Part shown: positions 8,418 through 17,256 of the stretch, one piece after another
How the letters are laid out: each line of letters starts with the position of its first letter
Numbering within the stretch: position 1 is the first letter of the stretch
Origin: Cellulomonas composti
GTDB lineage: Bacteria; Actinomycetota; Actinomycetes; Actinomycetales; Cellulomonadaceae
Direction of reading: 5' to 3'
DNA length: 64,000 bases
Assembly: GCF_007990245.1 (NCBI RefSeq)
Contig: NZ_BJWG01000003.1
Span: forward strand, 244,610-308,609
Translations under genes and position numbers: made by a program
Notes under the pieces: generated by a model
What the model saw: only the letters and a program-made list of their open reading frames with translations
Databases searched by the model: none
What the model was told of the DNA's origin: nothing

Positions 8418-9394
8418 AACGCGACCCTAACCCCGGCCTCCCGCTCGGTCGCGGCCTGCTCGCCCCGCAGCTCGCCGTCGGCCTGCGCGCCGACCCGCAC
8501 GAGCGCGACGCCGGCCACCACGAGCACCGCGCCGACGAGCTGGACCGCCAGCGGCGCCTCACCCAGCAGCAGCCACGCGAGCAGCACCGCGAACAGCACC
8601 TCGGTCAGCGCGAGGAAGGACGCGAGCCGCTCGCCGAGCAGGCGCACCGACACCGCGCTGACGCCGTACGCGAACGCGGTGGGCACGGCCCCGACGACGA
8701 GCACCGGGACGACCCACGAGACCTCGTGCCCCAGCATCGTCACCTGGACGTTCGGCGCGACCACGGGCAGCAGTCCGACGAGCGCGAGCAGGCTGATCGT
8801 GAGCGCCCCGACGACCATCGCCGCACCCGCGAGGCTGACGGGCGGCAGCGCGATCGGCCGCGCGGTGAGCGCGAAGTACGCGGCGTTGCCGACCGCGGCC
8901 GCGAGCGCGAACGCCACCCCGACGGGGTCGAGGTCCAGGTTGCCCGTGACGTCGAGGACCAGGACGAGCCCGCCCATCGCGAGCGCGGACCCGACGAGCG
9001 TCGCGCGGGCCGGCCGTCGGCGCGTGCGCAGCCAGGACCACGCGACGAGCAGCAACGGCCCGGTGTACTCGACGAGCAGCGCGACCGCGACCGGCAGCCG
9101 CTGCACCGCGAGGAAGTACAGCCCGGCGGCCCCCGCCACGCCGAAGATGCCCAGCAGCACGACCGTGCGCCACTGCACGCGCAGCGCCCACCACTGCCCG
9201 CGCAGCGCGAGCGCGGCGGGCACGGCGAGCAGGACCGCGCCGATCCACAGCCGCACGAGGATCGCGGCGCCCGGGCTCCAGCCCGCCACGAGCAGCGGCT
9301 TGACCACGGGCCCGCTCGTCGAGAACGCGAGCGCGGCGACGAGGCCTGCCCCGATGCCGACGCCACGGCTGTGGGTGCGGGTGCGCGGCACCAC
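8414..9394 (-). CDS. EamA/DMT-superfamily transporter
   Basis: A 326-residue integral membrane protein with about ten hydrophobic helices arranged as two EamA repeats. The first begins GLVAALAFSTSGPVVKPLL and the second GNAAYFALTARPIALPPVSLAG. Members export amino acids, nucleobases or other small metabolites; the substrate cannot be told. A Shine-Dalgarno-like GGAGG precedes the GTG start by about 7 nt. Its stop overlaps the start of the F420-dependent oxidoreductase, suggesting a shared operon. It diverges from the CGNR zinc-finger gene. Confidence 0.87.
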   Translation of the reverse strand: MVPRTRTHSRGVGIGAGLVAALAFSTSGPVVKPLLVAGWSPGAAILVRLWIGAVLLAVPAALALRGQWWALRVQWRTVVLLGIFGVAGAAGLYFLAVQRLPVAVALLVEYTGPLLLVAWSWLRTRRRPARATLVGSALAMGGLVLVLDVTGNLDLDPVGVAFALAAAVGNAAYFALTARPIALPPVSLAGAAMVVGALTISLLALVGLLPVVAPNVQVTMLGHEVSWVVPVLVVGAVPTAFAYGVSAVSVRLLGERLASFLALTEVLFAVLLAWLLLGEAPLAVQLVGAVLVVAGVALVRVGAQADGELRGEQAATEREAGVRVAL

Positions 9395-9442
9395 GGCCTC
9401 CGGCTGCGTCGGGCGGGTGGGCCGTCAGGGGTGAACGGCTCC

Positions 9443-9483
9443 TAGACTCGTGACAGTAAGGCCCACCGGCGACAGGAGTCAAC
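9443..9483 (+). promoter_or_regulatory. Promoter and RBS of the CGNR zinc-finger gene
   Basis: A TAGACT -10 box lies at 9443-9448 and a clear Shine-Dalgarno (ACAGGAG) is 6 nt before the ATG at 9484, giving a short leader. No convincing -35 was seen. Confidence 0.45.
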
Positions 9484-10077
9484 ATGGTCTTCGCTCGTGA
9501 CACGGAGGCGAACCTCCGGGCCGCGGTCGAGCTGGTCAACTCCGACCGGCGGCGCGACGGGCACGACGCGATGAGCACCGTCGCCGACCTCGACGCGTTC
9601 TACGCGCGCTGGGGCTACTCGGGCCGCCACGACCGCGACGACGACGAGCTCGCGCAGGTCAGGGCGACGCGCGAGCGCCTGGGCCGGCTGTGGGAGGTCG
9701 ACCGCGACGAGGCCGCCGAGCTCGTCAACGCGATCCTGCGCGAGGCCGAGGCGGTCCCGTTCCTCACCCGGCACGACGCGATGGACTGGCACCTGCACGC
9801 GACCGTCCCGAGCGCGCCGCTGGCCACCGTCATGCTCGTCGAGACCGCGATGGGCGTCGTCGACGTCGTGCGGTCCGACGAGTACGAGCGGATGCGACGG
9901 TGCGCGGGCGAGGACTGCACGGCGGTGCTCGTCGACCTGTCCCGCAACCGGTCCCGCCGGTTCTGCGACGTGAACAGCTGCGGCAACCGGGCCAACGTCG
10001 CGGCCTACCGCGCCCGGCGCACCGCCGGCCCGTCGCGCGCGGTGCGGGTACCCCAGGTCGACCCGCGCGGCGGCTGA
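9484..10077 (+). CDS. ABATE/CGNR zinc-finger putative stress regulator
   Basis: A 197-residue protein with an N-terminal ABATE-type ligand domain (begins with alternating charged segments, residues 1-130) and a C-terminal CGNR zinc finger. The metal ligands are C140, C145, C161 and C166, the last within the signature C166-G-N-R169. Proteins of this type are thought to be DNA-binding regulators of stress responses. Its only close neighbour is a divergent transporter, so targets are unknown. It ends 8 bp from the convergent M1 peptidase gene with no evident terminator. Confidence 0.87.
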   Translation: MVFARDTEANLRAAVELVNSDRRRDGHDAMSTVADLDAFYARWGYSGRHDRDDDELAQVRATRERLGRLWEVDRDEAAELVNAILREAEAVPFLTRHDAMDWHLHATVPSAPLATVMLVETAMGVVDVVRSDEYERMRRCAGEDCTAVLVDLSRNRSRRFCDVNSCGNRANVAAYRARRTAGPSRAVRVPQVDPRGG

Positions 10078-10085
10078 CGGCCCGG

Positions 10086-11399
10086 TCAGCGCGGCGCGGG
10101 CAACGCGGGCAGCGCCGGGTGTGCGAGCCAGTCGTCGAGCAGCGGCCCGAGCGGGACGCGCGCGACGACGGACGCGAGCTCCTCGAACTGCGCGGTGCTC
10201 ACCCCGCCGTGCCGGTGCCGCGCGGTCCAGATCCGCAGCAGGTCGAAGAACGCGTCGTCGCCGACCGTCAGGCGCAGCGCGTGCAACGTGAGCGCACCTC
10301 GCTTGTAGAGCCGGTCGTCGAACATCAGATCGGGCCCCGGCTCGGCCACGACGAGGTCCTGCGGGAGGGCGGCGAGTCGACGCCACGCGTCGCGCGCGCA
10401 CTCGTCGGCGGACCGCTCCCCCGACTCCTGCGCCCACAGCCACTCGGCGTAGCACGCGAAGCCCTCGTGCAGCCAGATGTCCCGCCACGTCGTCGCGGTC
10501 AGGCTGTTGCCGAACCACTGGTGCGCGAGCTCGTGCGCGACGAGCCGCTCGCTGCCACGCTCGCCGTCGACATGGTTCTCGCCGAACACCGAGATGCCGT
10601 GCGCCTCGAGCGGGATCTCGAGCGCGTCGTCGGTCACGACGACGGTGTACTCCGGGAACGGGTAGGGCCCGAACAACCCCGCGAAGAGCTCGAGCATCCG
10701 CGGCTGGCGTTCCAGGTCGTGTGCGACGCGAGCCGCCAGACGCGCGGGGGCCACGACCTGCTGCCGCACGGGGGCCAGCGACAGCAGCGTGCGCCGGTAG
10801 CGCCCGATCTGCACGGTCGCGAGGTACGGCGCGGTCGGCTCGGGCTGGTCGTACACCCAGCGCACCCGGCTGGCCCGCACGGTGCGCGAGAAGAGCGTGC
10901 CGTTGCACACGACCTCGTACCCGGCGTCCGCCGTGACGACGATCCGGAAGCTCGCCTTGTCCGCGGGGGTGTCGACGCACGGGAACCACGACGGGGCGCC
11001 GTCGGGCTGGCCCGCGACGATGACGCCGTCGGCGAGCTCCTCCCACCCGACCTCGCCCCACGGGCCGCGCGAGGGTGCGGGCGAGCCGCTGTAGGCCACC
11101 TCGACGACCAGGCTGGTCCCGACGGGCAGCGGACGGGCCGGCCGCACGGACAGCCGGCCGGCGCGGTGGGACCAGCGGGCCGGCCGTCGACCGTCGACGA
11201 GCACCTCGGACACCCGCAGCCGGTCGAGGTCGAGCGAGAACCGGTCGAGCCCACGCCTGGTCGTCGCGTGGATGCGTGCCCGGCCCTCGAGGCGGTTGGT
11301 CGCCACCCGGTAGTCGAGCTCGAGCTCGTACCGGGACACGCTCAGCCCGCCGTCGACCCGGCCCGCCAGGTACGGGTCGGAGGGCAGCTCAGCGGTCAC
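10086..11399 (-). CDS. M1-family zinc aminopeptidase (candidate poly-amino-acid degrading enzyme)
   Basis: A 437-residue M1 metallopeptidase. The zinc site H289-E-x-x-H293 (HELAHQWFG) and the third ligand E312 (in WLHEGF) have the family spacing. No signal peptide or membrane segment is seen, so it is probably cytosolic. It overlaps the stop of the upstream Pls-like synthetase by 4 bp (GTGA), a tight coupling. In epsilon-poly-lysine producers a zinc aminopeptidase degrades the polymer. By analogy this enzyme may trim or detoxify the product of its neighbour; that role is inferred from context. Confidence 0.88.
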   Translation of the reverse strand: MTAELPSDPYLAGRVDGGLSVSRYELELDYRVATNRLEGRARIHATTRRGLDRFSLDLDRLRVSEVLVDGRRPARWSHRAGRLSVRPARPLPVGTSLVVEVAYSGSPAPSRGPWGEVGWEELADGVIVAGQPDGAPSWFPCVDTPADKASFRIVVTADAGYEVVCNGTLFSRTVRASRVRWVYDQPEPTAPYLATVQIGRYRRTLLSLAPVRQQVVAPARLAARVAHDLERQPRMLELFAGLFGPYPFPEYTVVVTDDALEIPLEAHGISVFGENHVDGERGSERLVAHELAHQWFGNSLTATTWRDIWLHEGFACYAEWLWAQESGERSADECARDAWRRLAALPQDLVVAEPGPDLMFDDRLYKRGALTLHALRLTVGDDAFFDLLRIWTARHRHGGVSTAQFEELASVVARVPLGPLLDDWLAHPALPALPAPR

Positions 11400-14300
11400 G
11401 CGCCCACCGGCGCGACCGGGTTGCCCGTCCAGCGTGACCCGGCGGGGATGTGCTCGCCGCGCAGCACGAGCGAGACGGGTCCGACGCTCGCGCCGTCGCC
11501 CAGCTGCGCGGCGGGCAGGACCACCCCGTGCGGGCCGATGCTCGCGCCCGCTCCCAGCCGCACCTCGTCGACGCTCATGACCCGATCATGGAACAGGTGG
11601 GTCTGCAGCACACAACCGCGGTTCACGGTCGAGCCCGCGCCCAGGTGCACCAGGTCGGCCTCGGGCAGCCAGTAGGACTCGCACCACACGCCGCGACCGA
11701 TGTGCGCGCCGAGCGTGCGCAGCCACGCGACGAACGCAGGCGAACCCGCTGCGCCGGGAGCCAGCCACGGGATCGCCACCGACTCGAGGAACGTGTCGGC
11801 GAGCTCGTTGCGCCACACGAACGACGACCACAGCGGGTGGTCGCCGCGACGGATCCGCGCGACGAGCAGCCACTTCGTGACCGTCGCCGACGCGCACCCG
11901 AGCACCGAGGCAGCGAGCACCACGAGCACGGCCGCGCCGACGACGAGCCCGAACCCGCGAGCGCCGCCGAGGTCACCGGCCCGGCCGAGCGCCGCCGACA
12001 GCGCCACGAGCACCGCGACCCCGAGCGTGAACGACGTCATCACCGCGAGCACCCGGGCGGCCTCGACGCACCCTCGTGCGATCCGCAGCCTCGTCGGCGG
12101 GTCGAACGTGACGCCCTCGTCGACGTCCGCGCTCTCGCGGCGCAGCCGCACGGGCGGCGAACCGAGCCACGACGTGCCCGGCTTGGCCTTCTCGGGCGTG
12201 GCGGACAGCACGGCGACCAGGCCGCGTTTCGGCACGGCCCGGCCGGGCGCGATCATCCCGGAGTTGCCGAGGAACGCGCGCTTGCCGACCCGCGCCCGCT
12301 CGATCCGCATCCAGCCGCGACCGAGCTCGTAGGAGCCGACGAGCGTGTCGTCGGCGAGGAACGCGCCGTCACCCACGCTCGACATGGTCGGCAGCAGGAG
12401 CACCGTCGACGCCTCGACGTCCTTGCCGACGTCCGCGCCCAGCGCGCGCAGCCACGCGGGAGTCAGCGAGCTCGCGTAGAGCGGGAACAGCGAGGTGCGC
12501 GCCTCGTCCATCAGCCGCAGGATCGCCCACACCTTCCAGCCGCTGCGGCCGCGCACCGGGTGGTAGCCCGCGCGCAGGCCCGACGAGAGCGCCCGCACGC
12601 CGATGAGCGTCGCGAGGAGCAGCACCGCGAGCATGACGACAGCGCCGACCGGTGCGAGCACGAGCGCCTTCGGCAGCGCCTCGCTCAGGCTCGTCGTGCC
12701 GCGCACGCCCAGCGCGACGACGAGCAGGCCGCACGCCACCGCGACCGGGTCGAGCGCGGCGAGCAGCCCCGCGCTCACGCCGTAGACCGCGACCCAGCCG
12801 CGCCCCCGGGGGGCCCGACGCGCCGGCCAACGCTCGCGTGCGGCACCGTCGAACTGGGCGGGCGAACCCGCCCACGACTCGCCGGGCGGCACCGACAGGA
12901 GCACCGCTGAACCGGGGGCGATCTCGGCGCCCTGCCCCACGCGCACACCCGGTCCGACGAAGCTGCGCGTGCCGATCGTCGCGCGCTTGTCGATGCGCAC
13001 CCGCCCGACGTGCAGCACGTCGCCGTCGAGCCAGTGGCCGGACAGGTCGACCTCCGGCTCGACCGAGCAGCCGTCGCCGAGGCGCAGCAGGCCCGTGACG
13101 GGCGGCAGCGTGTGCAGGTCGACGTCGTCCCCCACCTGCGCGCCGAGGGCGCGCGCGAACCCGACGGTCCACGGCGCGCACGACAGGTTGCCCGCGCCCG
13201 CCGCCTGGGCCCAGGCCTCGACGAACCACAGCCGCAGGTGGACGCTGCCGCCGCGCGGGTAGCGGCCGGGTGTCAGCCCGCGCAGCAGGGTGCGCGCCAC
13301 GAGCACCGTGCTGCCCATCCGGCCGGCGGGGCTCACCAGCAGCAGCCAGCCCGCGACGAACCACCACCACGCACCGGGCACGCTCGGCGCCCACGGACCC
13401 CAGCCCGACGAGCCGAGCAGCGCATCGATGCCCACCGCCCACGTCGCCCACCGCAGCCCGACGAGCAGCGCCAGCGGGATCCCCGCGAGCGTCTGGACCA
13501 CCTGCGTGCGCCGGGGCGTCGGGGCGACCTCGCGCGCCGCGCCGGTCGGCGGCGGGTCGAGCTCGTCGAGCCGGCGCGCGAGCGCCCCGATGCGCGGGTA
13601 GTCGTACACGTCGGCGACGGTCGCCGTCGGGAACCGCTCCCGGAGCGCGGACACGAGCTGCGCCGCCACCAGGCTGCCGCCGCCCGCGTCGAAGAAGTCG
13701 TCGTCGACGCCGCGCACGGCGGCTCCGAGCGCGGCCGTCCAGCGCGTCGCGACCCACTGCTCGGTCGCGGTCAGCCGCGCCGGACCGCCCTCTGTGCCGG
13801 AACCAGTGCCGGAACCAGTGCCGGATCCGGTGCCGAGCGACGCGTCGTCGGGCAGCGGCCACGGCAGCGCGTCGCGGTCGGCCTTGCCGGACGTGCGGGT
13901 CGGGATCGCGTCGACGGGCGCCAGGATCGGCACGAGCGCCGCCGGCAGCGCGGTGCGCAACGCGGTGCGTGCAGCGTCGAGGTCGAGCTCGTGCCCCGGT
14001 TCGGCGGCGACGTACCCGACGAGCACGGCGGTGCCCGCCGGTGTACGGCGCACGGCGGCCGCCGCCGCGGCGACCCCGGGCAGGGCCGCGAGCGCCGCGT
14101 CGACCTCGCCGAGCTCGATGCGCCTGCCACCGACCTTCACCTGGTCGTCGGCCCGGCCGACGAACACCAGGCCCTGCGGTTCGTAGCGCACCAGGTCACC
14201 CGAGCGGTACGCCCGCGGCCAGCCCAGCTCGGGTGCGGGCGCGTACTTCTCGGCGTCCTTGGCCTCGTCGAGGTAGCGCGCCATGCCGACGCCGCCGATG

Positions 14301-15301
14301 ACGAGCTCGCCGACCGTGCCCCACTCGACCTGACGCCCCGCGCCGTCGACCACCGCCAGGTCCCACCCGTCCAGCGCGTGACCGATGCGCACGGGCCCGG
14401 TCCCGTCGAGCAGCGCGGCCGACGCGACGACGGTCGTCTCGGTCGGTCCGTACGTGTTCCACACCTCCCGGCCGGGCGTCGCGAGCCGCGCGACGAGCTC
14501 GGGCGGACACGCCTCGCCGCCGAAGATGAGCAGCCGCACGGCCGCGAGCTCGTCGGGCCGCCACAGCCCGGCCAGCGTCGGCACGGTCGAGACGACCGTG
14601 ATCCCCTGCGCCACGAGCCACGGGCCCAGGTCCATGCCCGTGCGCACCAGTGCGCGCGGCGCCGGCACCAGGCACGCGCCGTGCGCCCAGGCGAGCCACA
14701 TCTCCTCGCAGCTCGCGTCGAACGCGACGGACAGACCGGCCAGCACCCGGTCCCCCGGACCGAGCGGGGCGTCGACGCAGAAGATCCGCACCTCGGCGTC
14801 GACGAATGCGGCGGCCGACCGGTGCGTGACCGCGACCCCCTTCGGGGTGCCCGTCGACCCGGAGGTGAAGATGATCCACGCGTCGTCGTCGCCGCTCGGC
14901 AGCGGCCGATCGACGCCGCGGCGCGTGGCCCGCAGCGTCGCCAGGTCGCCCTCGGTGAGGACCCGCGCCACGCGCGCCTCGCGGAACACCAGGCGAGCGC
15001 GCTCGTCGGGGTCGTCGACGTCGACCGGGACGTACGCGGCACCGGCGGCCAGCACCGCGAGGATCGCGGTGTAGAGCTCGGCCGTGCCCGACGGGATGCG
15101 CACGCCGATGCGGTCGCCCGGGCCGATGCCACGATCGGTGAGCCCGGCCGCTGCCATCTTCACCGCACGCGCGAGCTGGGCGTAGGTCAGGACCACGCGA
15201 CCGTCGTCGATCGCCGGCGCGTCCGGGTGGGCGGCGACGCTCGCGGAGAAGACGTCGAGCAGCGTGCGCTCGGGGGCTGCGAGGTGCGCCCGCCGGAACA
15301 T
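11396..15301 (-). CDS. Pls/PosA-like non-ribosomal homopoly(amino acid) synthetase
   Basis: A 1301-residue single-module synthetase, close to the length of epsilon-poly-L-lysine synthetase. Residues 1-500 form an adenylation domain (FTSGSTGTPKGVAVTH, GGEACPPEL, TYGPTETT, YRSGDLV). A carrier domain follows at about 540-610 with the phosphopantetheine serine in DAGGGSL. The rest has pairs of membrane helices separating soluble segments with hexapeptide/left-handed beta-helix signatures (VGPGVRVGQGAEIAPGSA, LGAGASIGPHGVVLPA). This is the Pls/PosA layout, in which the tandem soluble domains link amino acids one by one without a classical condensation domain. The start at 15301 is favoured; an in-frame GTG at 15322 is possible. 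Confidence 0.88.
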   Translation of the reverse strand: MFRRAHLAAPERTLLDVFSASVAAHPDAPAIDDGRVVLTYAQLARAVKMAAAGLTDRGIGPGDRIGVRIPSGTAELYTAILAVLAAGAAYVPVDVDDPDERARLVFREARVARVLTEGDLATLRATRRGVDRPLPSGDDDAWIIFTSGSTGTPKGVAVTHRSAAAFVDAEVRIFCVDAPLGPGDRVLAGLSVAFDASCEEMWLAWAHGACLVPAPRALVRTGMDLGPWLVAQGITVVSTVPTLAGLWRPDELAAVRLLIFGGEACPPELVARLATPGREVWNTYGPTETTVVASAALLDGTGPVRIGHALDGWDLAVVDGAGRQVEWGTVGELVIGGVGMARYLDEAKDAEKYAPAPELGWPRAYRSGDLVRYEPQGLVFVGRADDQVKVGGRRIELGEVDAALAALPGVAAAAAAVRRTPAGTAVLVGYVAAEPGHELDLDAARTALRTALPAALVPILAPVDAIPTRTSGKADRDALPWPLPDDASLGTGSGTGSGTGSGTEGGPARLTATEQWVATRWTAALGAAVRGVDDDFFDAGGGSLVAAQLVSALRERFPTATVADVYDYPRIGALARRLDELDPPPTGAAREVAPTPRRTQVVQTLAGIPLALLVGLRWATWAVGIDALLGSSGWGPWAPSVPGAWWWFVAGWLLLVSPAGRMGSTVLVARTLLRGLTPGRYPRGGSVHLRLWFVEAWAQAAGAGNLSCAPWTVGFARALGAQVGDDVDLHTLPPVTGLLRLGDGCSVEPEVDLSGHWLDGDVLHVGRVRIDKRATIGTRSFVGPGVRVGQGAEIAPGSAVLLSVPPGESWAGSPAQFDGAARERWPARRAPRGRGWVAVYGVSAGLLAALDPVAVACGLLVVALGVRGTTSLSEALPKALVLAPVGAVVMLAVLLLATLIGVRALSSGLRAGYHPVRGRSGWKVWAILRLMDEARTSLFPLYASSLTPAWLRALGADVGKDVEASTVLLLPTMSSVGDGAFLADDTLVGSYELGRGWMRIERARVGKRAFLGNSGMIAPGRAVPKRGLVAVLSATPEKAKPGTSWLGSPPVRLRRESADVDEGVTFDPPTRLRIARGCVEAARVLAVMTSFTLGVAVLVALSAALGRAGDLGGARGFGLVVGAAVLVVLAASVLGCASATVTKWLLVARIRRGDHPLWSSFVWRNELADTFLESVAIPWLAPGAAGSPAFVAWLRTLGAHIGRGVWCESYWLPEADLVHLGAGSTVNRGCVLQTHLFHDRVMSVDEVRLGAGASIGPHGVVLPAAQLGDGASVGPVSLVLRGEHIPAGSRWTGNPVAPVGA

Positions 15302-15461
15302 GCCTGTCGTGCTCGGGTCCACCCGCAACGCCCTGCCTCGTCGTCGTCCACGCCGCCCGACGCAGACCGCCGGACCCGGGTGATCCTCGCAGTGCCGGGC
15401 GGCTGCGGCATCCGTCGTCGCCACGAGTTCACCGACGGATCACCCGATGTTCGTCCGGGCG

Positions 15462-16547
15462 CTACTCGGTCGCGTCCGCGCTGGGCTCGATGGTCGGCTC
15501 CGTGGTGGGTTCGGTGCTGGGCTCGGTGGTCGGATCCGTGGTGGGATCCGTCGTCCCGAGGTCGGTCCCGTCGAGCGACGTGAACACCTGCGTGACGAAC
15601 GACTGGAACGCGTCCGCGTCGCCGAGCCCCCCGGTGTACGGCTGCCCGTCGACGAGCACGACCGGCGACGTCGTGACCGAACCGATGTCGAACGGCACCG
15701 AGGTGGCCGCGCGGTCGGTGACCTGCGCGGCCCAGTCGGTGTAGTCGTGCCCCTGGATGCAGTCGGCGACGTCGTCGCTGGTCACGCCCGCGTCCGCGAC
15801 GAGGGCCGCGAGCGCGTCGTCGTCGAGCCCGTCGGCAGGCAGCGTGTCGACCGCCTGCTCGAGCGCCGAGTGCACGAGCAGCGCCTGGTCCGGGTCGAAG
15901 TTGGCCACGCACCCGAGCGCACCGGCGGCGCGCGCCGAGTAGTCGCCGGTCGCGGTGTACGTGGTGGCACCGCTGGTCGGGTCCGTCGTCGGGTCGGCCG
16001 TCGGGTCCGTCGTCGGGTCGCTCGTCGGGTCCGCGTCGGCAACGGGGGCAGGCTGCGCGACCTCCGCGCCGTCGAGCAGCGCGAGGGGGTGGACCTCGAG
16101 CGTCGCGCTGCCGTCGGCCAGCATGCCGGCGATGTCGGCCGACGACGCGGTCCAGAACGCCGCGCCCTGCGGGTCGCGGTAGTCCACGTACATGACGATC
16201 GGCAGCACGCCGTCGGCCGCGCTCGCGCCGGAGGGCACGGGCTCGTCGCCGGGCGCGAGCGCGTCGTTGTGCACCGCATAGGTCGAGGACTCGGTGCCGA
16301 GCAGCACGATGCCGTCCGACGCCATGTTCGCCGGCCCCGTCCCGGCCGCGCGCGCCCGTGACTGCACGCCGACGACGATCGCTCCCACCACCGCGACGCA
16401 CCCCACGACGGCTCCGGCGCGCAGCCCGAACCGGCGCAGCCTGGCCCGGCGGACCCGGCGCGCCCGCTCGATCGCGGCCAGCTCCTTGTCGGAGGCCCGG
16501 CGCTGCTTGTAGGCGGTCTTGCTCCTGGCGGACTTGGCGTAGCTCAT
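15462..16547 (-). CDS. Membrane-anchored thioredoxin-fold (DsbA-like) protein lacking the CxxC
   Basis: A 361-residue protein with a basic N-terminus, one transmembrane segment (about 44-62) and an extracytoplasmic thioredoxin-like domain. The strand leading to the active site (VMYVDYRDPQGAAFW, 118-132) occupies the place where DsbA proteins carry a CxxC, but there is no cysteine there. The cis-proline region is recognisable (T-S-P295). Two low-complexity D/E-P-T-T repeats are present: one inside the domain (173-191) and one forming the C-terminal tail (332-357). C213 and C263 remain and could form a structural disulfide. A redox role is doubtful; a chaperone or binding role is possible. The ATG at 16547 is supported by homologue-like basic start MSYAKSARSK. 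Confidence 0.7.
   Translation of the reverse strand: MSYAKSARSKTAYKQRRASDKELAAIERARRVRRARLRRFGLRAGAVVGCVAVVGAIVVGVQSRARAAGTGPANMASDGIVLLGTESSTYAVHNDALAPGDEPVPSGASAADGVLPIVMYVDYRDPQGAAFWTASSADIAGMLADGSATLEVHPLALLDGAEVAQPAPVADADPTSDPTTDPTADPTTDPTSGATTYTATGDYSARAAGALGCVANFDPDQALLVHSALEQAVDTLPADGLDDDALAALVADAGVTSDDVADCIQGHDYTDWAAQVTDRAATSVPFDIGSVTTSPVVLVDGQPYTGGLGDADAFQSFVTQVFTSLDGTDLGTTDPTTDPTTEPSTEPTTEPTIEPSADATE
15477..15554 (-). repeat. Tandem T-[DE]-P coding repeat (C-terminal tail)
   Basis: Codons 332-357 of the thioredoxin-fold gene repeat the tripeptides T-D-P-T and T-E-P-T. A related block, codons 173-191 (15975-16031), lies inside the domain. The DNA is nearly iterated around GGATCCGT-like and GGGTCCG-like units, so slippage-driven length variation is likely. 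Confidence 0.8.
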
Positions 16548-16731
16548 GGCCGGTCGTGCGCTCCTTCGTCGGCGGTGGCCTGCGCGGACACCGTGGCGCG
16601 GACCGCTGGGACGACGATGTGAGACGCCTGGGAAGTCGCTGGGACCGAGGTACCACGACCGAGCCGCCGGCGGGTCCTACGATCGGCGCGGCACCGGCAC
16701 CGGTGCCGCGCTCACCCCGGACAGGAGCCCG

Positions 16732-17217
16732 ATGGACACCCAGGAGTACCGCTCGCTCGTCGAGGGTCGGATGCGCACGTCGGGCTACGAGGTCCGGTCG
16801 TCGACGCCCACCGGCCTGCTGGGGTACCGCAAGGACTTCCGGATGTCGTGGATGGCGACGACCCTGCACCTGTTCGTGCATGTCGCGACGACGACCACGG
16901 TGACCGAGCCGGAGCTCGCGGCCTTCACCGCCCAGGCGCTGCAGCACGCCAAGGACACCAAGGGCGAGCTGCGTGGCCTCCAGTCGGGCGTCGCGGTGAT
17001 CACCGCCGTCGTCGGAGAGGGGTCCGACGAGGGCGCCCGGGAGTACGCCCGGCACGAGATCGTCCGCGGCTACGCGGCGTTCGCCTGGCCCGTCGTGGTG
17101 GACCTCGGCGCGGCCGGCCGGATCGCGCACGAGGGCAGGGTGGCCCTGGGCGGCATCTACTCGTCGTGGATGCGCGCGCAGATCGACGCCGTCGTGCCGG
17201 AGCCCCGCACGCTCTGA
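16732..17217 (+). CDS. Conserved-looking hypothetical protein
   Basis: A 161-residue soluble protein I do not recognise. There is no signal peptide or membrane helix. It opens MDTQEYRSLVEGRMRTSGYEV, has a beta-rich middle with a Thr run (VATTTTVTEPEL), a helix-forming segment (AFTAQALQHAKDTKGELRG) and a hydrophobic strand ending VVVDLGAAGRIAHEG. A good Shine-Dalgarno (CAGGAG) sits 6 nt before the ATG and a -10-like TACGAT lies at 16678-16683. Codon use matches its neighbours, so it is probably real. It diverges from the thioredoxin-fold gene and precedes valS by 39 bp. Confidence 0.65.
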   Translation: MDTQEYRSLVEGRMRTSGYEVRSSTPTGLLGYRKDFRMSWMATTLHLFVHVATTTTVTEPELAAFTAQALQHAKDTKGELRGLQSGVAVITAVVGEGSDEGAREYARHEIVRGYAAFAWPVVVDLGAAGRIAHEGRVALGGIYSSWMRAQIDAVVPEPRTL

Positions 17218-17256
17218 GTGCCGCGCGGGTCCGTGCATCTGGGAAGATGGGCGACC

